From: JACRLV01 sp045863555 | GTDB taxonomy: Bacteria > Planctomycetota > Phycisphaerae > UBA1845 > Fen-1342 | Length of the DNA stretch: 64,000 nt | Assembly (NCBI GenBank): GCA_045863555.1 | Contig: BTUU01000007.1 | Span: forward strand, 124,001-188,000 | Reading direction: 5' to 3' | Shown: positions 62,524 to 64,000 of the stretch, piece by piece | Position numbering within the stretch: the first letter of the stretch is position 1 | How the letters are laid out: each line of letters starts with the position of its first letter | Position numbers and translations under genes: made by a program | Notes under the pieces: model-generated | Seen by the model: the letters and a program-made list of their open reading frames with translations, nothing else | The model's database searches: none | What the model was told of the DNA's origin: nothing

Positions 62524-63108
62524 ATGAATCGTCCAGCGCGCGGCAATCTCCTCGTGATCAGCGGCCCTTCGGGGGCGGGCAAGACGTCCATCTGCAAGTC
62601 GCTGCTCGAGCGGCTTCCGAACGCCTGCTGGTCCGTCTCGGTGACGACCCGGCCGCCACGGGGCGAGGAAGTCGACGGCGTCTCGTACCACTTCATTTCG
62701 GATGCGGAATTTCAACGGATGGTGGACGGCGGCGAACTCCTGGAGCACGCGGATTACGTCGGTAAGCGGTATGGCACCCCCCGCCGCCCCGTTGAGGAGG
62801 CGATCGCGGCCGGCAAGGTCATCATTCTGGAGATTGACGTTCAGGGCGGTGCGCAGGTTGCCCGCCGGATGCCGGAATCGGTGCGGGTGTTCGTCCTCCC
62901 CCCTACCATGGAAACGCTGAAAGCCCGGCTGGAGGGGCGGAAAACCGAGTCGGAAGCTCTCCTGAAGCGGCGGCTGGCCGAGGCGGACGGGGAAATCGCG
63001 TTCGCGACCAAGAGCGGGGTCTACCCCTATGTCATTACCAATGATATACTTGACGACTCGGTTGCGCAGGTGATGGCGATCCTTCGGCAGGAGAATCAGC
63101 GGGAATGA
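62524..63108 (+). CDS. gmk: Guanylate kinase
   Basis: Gmk phosphorylates GMP to GDP. The 194-residue protein shows P-loop ISGPSGAGKTSI, the GMP-binding VTTRPPRGEEVDGVSYHFIS, GELLEHADYVGKRYGTPR and the lid around LKRRLAEADGEIAF. It has the standard length. Its start has no ribosome binding site but a -10 box at leaderless distance. The stop overlaps rpoZ as ATGA, the classical gmk-rpoZ pairing found in many phyla. Confidence 0.97.
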   Translation: MNRPARGNLLVISGPSGAGKTSICKSLLERLPNACWSVSVTTRPPRGEEVDGVSYHFISDAEFQRMVDGGELLEHADYVGKRYGTPRRPVEEAIAAGKVIILEIDVQGGAQVARRMPESVRVFVLPPTMETLKARLEGRKTESEALLKRRLAEADGEIAFATKSGVYPYVITNDILDDSVAQVMAILRQENQRE

Positions 63109-63338
63109 TCAACGCCCTCAAGAGTGACGAAATCATCAATCGCGTCGGCGGCCGCTTTCGTCTGACCGCCTTGATCCAGAAGCGCTGGCTGGAACTGCTC
63201 CAGGGCGGTCGGCCCATGGTCGATCCGGCGGGGAAGACGGAGATGGAGGTCGTCATTGAGGAAATCCTCCAGGGCAAGGTCGGAATCGACTACAAGGCCT
63301 CCGGTCTCGAAGACCCGGCAACCCACCACAACCGCTGA
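63105..63338 (+). CDS. rpoZ: DNA-directed RNA polymerase subunit omega
   Basis: The 77-residue protein has the omega pattern: MINALKSDEIINRVGGRFRL at the start, then LIQKRWLELLQGGRPMV, where the usual ARQL helix is replaced by IQKRWLELL, and MEVVIEEILQGKV. Omega binds the beta-prime subunit and helps assembly of RNA polymerase. It is translationally coupled to gmk. The family identification rests on position, length and these two helices. Confidence 0.9.
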   Translation: MINALKSDEIINRVGGRFRLTALIQKRWLELLQGGRPMVDPAGKTEMEVVIEEILQGKVGIDYKASGLEDPATHHNR

Positions 63339-63945
63339 GGCGGGGGCCGATCCTGCGCCGGGCGGCGGCGGGATCGGCGAGTCGCTTCGCGGATACGAGA
63401 TTCTCTTCTGCGTCACGGGCGGGATCGCCGCGTTCAAGGCGGCCGCGCTCGTTTCGGCGCTCGTCCAGCGCGGCTGCGGCGTCACGGTGGCGATGACGCG
63501 CTCTGCGCGGCGATTTGTAACGGCAACGACGTTTCGGGCTCTTTCCGGCCGACCGGTCCACACGAGCCTGTGGCCGAACGCAACGTCCGGCGAGATTCAG
63601 CATCTGAAACTCAGCGAGAACGCGGACCTGCTCGTTGTCGCGCCGGCGACAGCGAACATCATTGGCAAGCTGGCCGGGGGCATCGCGGATGAACTCGTCA
63701 GTTCGCTGCTGCTCGGCGCGGACTGTCCGGTGATGCTCGCTCCGGCGATGAACGAGCGGATGTGGCGGCACGCGGCCGTGCAGCGCAACGTGCAGTTCCT
63801 GCGGGACAACGGGTTCCAGTTCGTCGGGCCGAACACGGGCTGGCAGGCCTGCCGGGCGGTGGGCCCGGGACGAATGAGCGAGCCGGACGAGCTGCTGACG
63901 GAAATAACGGTGCGGCTGCTGCGAAATCCTCCCAGATCACGGTGA
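63256..63945 (+). CDS. coaC: Phosphopantothenoylcysteine decarboxylase (CoaC, stand-alone flavoprotein)
   Basis: CoaC decarboxylates 4'-phosphopantothenoylcysteine in CoA synthesis. The protein has EILFCVTGGIAAFKAAALVS, the active His in IQHLKLSENADLLVVAPATA, the PxMNxxMW motif (LAPAMNERMW) and the catalytic Cys in QACRAVGPGRMSEP. It ends after this domain, so the ligase (CoaB) is not fused. The only recognised start codon in frame before the domain is a TTG lying 80 bases inside rpoZ; no ATG or GTG is available. A different start such as ATT cannot be excluded. The next frame probably encodes CoaB. Confidence 0.9.
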   Translation: MRKSSRARSESTTRPPVSKTRQPTTTAEAGADPAPGGGGIGESLRGYEILFCVTGGIAAFKAAALVSALVQRGCGVTVAMTRSARRFVTATTFRALSGRPVHTSLWPNATSGEIQHLKLSENADLLVVAPATANIIGKLAGGIADELVSSLLLGADCPVMLAPAMNERMWRHAAVQRNVQFLRDNGFQFVGPNTGWQACRAVGPGRMSEPDELLTEITVRLLRNPPRSR

Positions 63946-63949
63946 ACCG

Positions 63950-64000
63950 GTGGCCAGTCAGACGCCGAAGCGAAGCTCCGTCAGGAAGACTTCCCCGGGG
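63950..64000 (+). CDS. coaB: Probable start of phosphopantothenate--cysteine ligase (partial)
   Basis: A GTG four bases after the coaC stop opens a frame (MASQTPKRSSVRKTSPG) to the window edge. Seventeen residues are too few to identify the protein. The assignment rests on the split coaC before it, which needs a coaB partner, and on the usual basic, Ser-rich start. Confidence 0.35.
   Translation, partial: MASQTPKRSSVRKTSPG

Overview
This window reads as chromosomal DNA from a high-GC Gram-negative bacterium, most likely a planctomycete (Planctomycetota, perhaps Phycisphaerae). That placement is an inference from gene content: a PEP-CTERM protein, a secreted amylase with a planctomycete-style EF-hand/dockerin tail, Tat-exported Gfo/Idh/MocA and molybdenum-hydroxylase proteins, a large HEAT-repeat lipoprotein, an ADP-heptose (LPS-type) synthesis enzyme, and several short CxxC zinc-ribbon membrane proteins. 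No rRNA, tRNA, CRISPR array, integrase or transposase was recognised.

Layout. 1-4.6 kb: a truncated zinc-ribbon membrane protein, a long-form urocanate hydratase (hutU), a membrane protein with a pseudopilin-like segment, and a decayed second copy of the hutU 3' end. 4.7-16 kb: leucyl aminopeptidase, a secreted GH13 enzyme, HU, an hsp20-lon pair with overlapping ends, and a trpS-scpA-ridA-HEAT group. 16-25 kb: small membrane and effector-binding proteins, asd, a Tat-exported oxidoreductase, a HEAT lipoprotein and an NHL/DUF11 surface protein. 24.6-25.5 kb: a gene-poor stretch with octamer repeats, a 12-copy 21-bp repeat that would encode a coiled coil, and hairpins. 25.6-33 kb: a two-subunit molybdenum hydroxylase and a 1442-residue triple amidohydrolase. 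33-39 kb: a multi-CxxC protein, DUF456, a paralogue of the first gene, a SulP transporter and small unknowns. 39-43 kb: a ytfR-ytfT-yjfF-like sugar ABC transporter without its binding protein. 43-49 kb: fabG, pyrRB, a PEP-CTERM protein, an alr-like racemase and hldE. 49.6-56 kb: an accessory region with a single-chain restriction-modification gene split by one in-frame TGA, a tandem array of terminator-like hairpins, and a RepA/RecA-like ATPase. 56-58.5 kb: a dihaem cytochrome c, XdhC and MocA, which fit the molybdenum hydroxylase 28 kb away. 58.7-64 kb: an OPT transporter, surE, a small unknown, and gmk-rpoZ-coaC with the probable start of coaB.

Together these are mostly housekeeping genes (proteolysis, pyrimidine and CoA synthesis, translation, chromosome segregation) interleaved with secreted and envelope proteins. 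The most unusual material is the repeat-rich intergenic DNA, the TGA-split restriction-modification gene, the duplicated hutU end, and three genes whose -10 boxes sit at the right distance for leaderless transcription.
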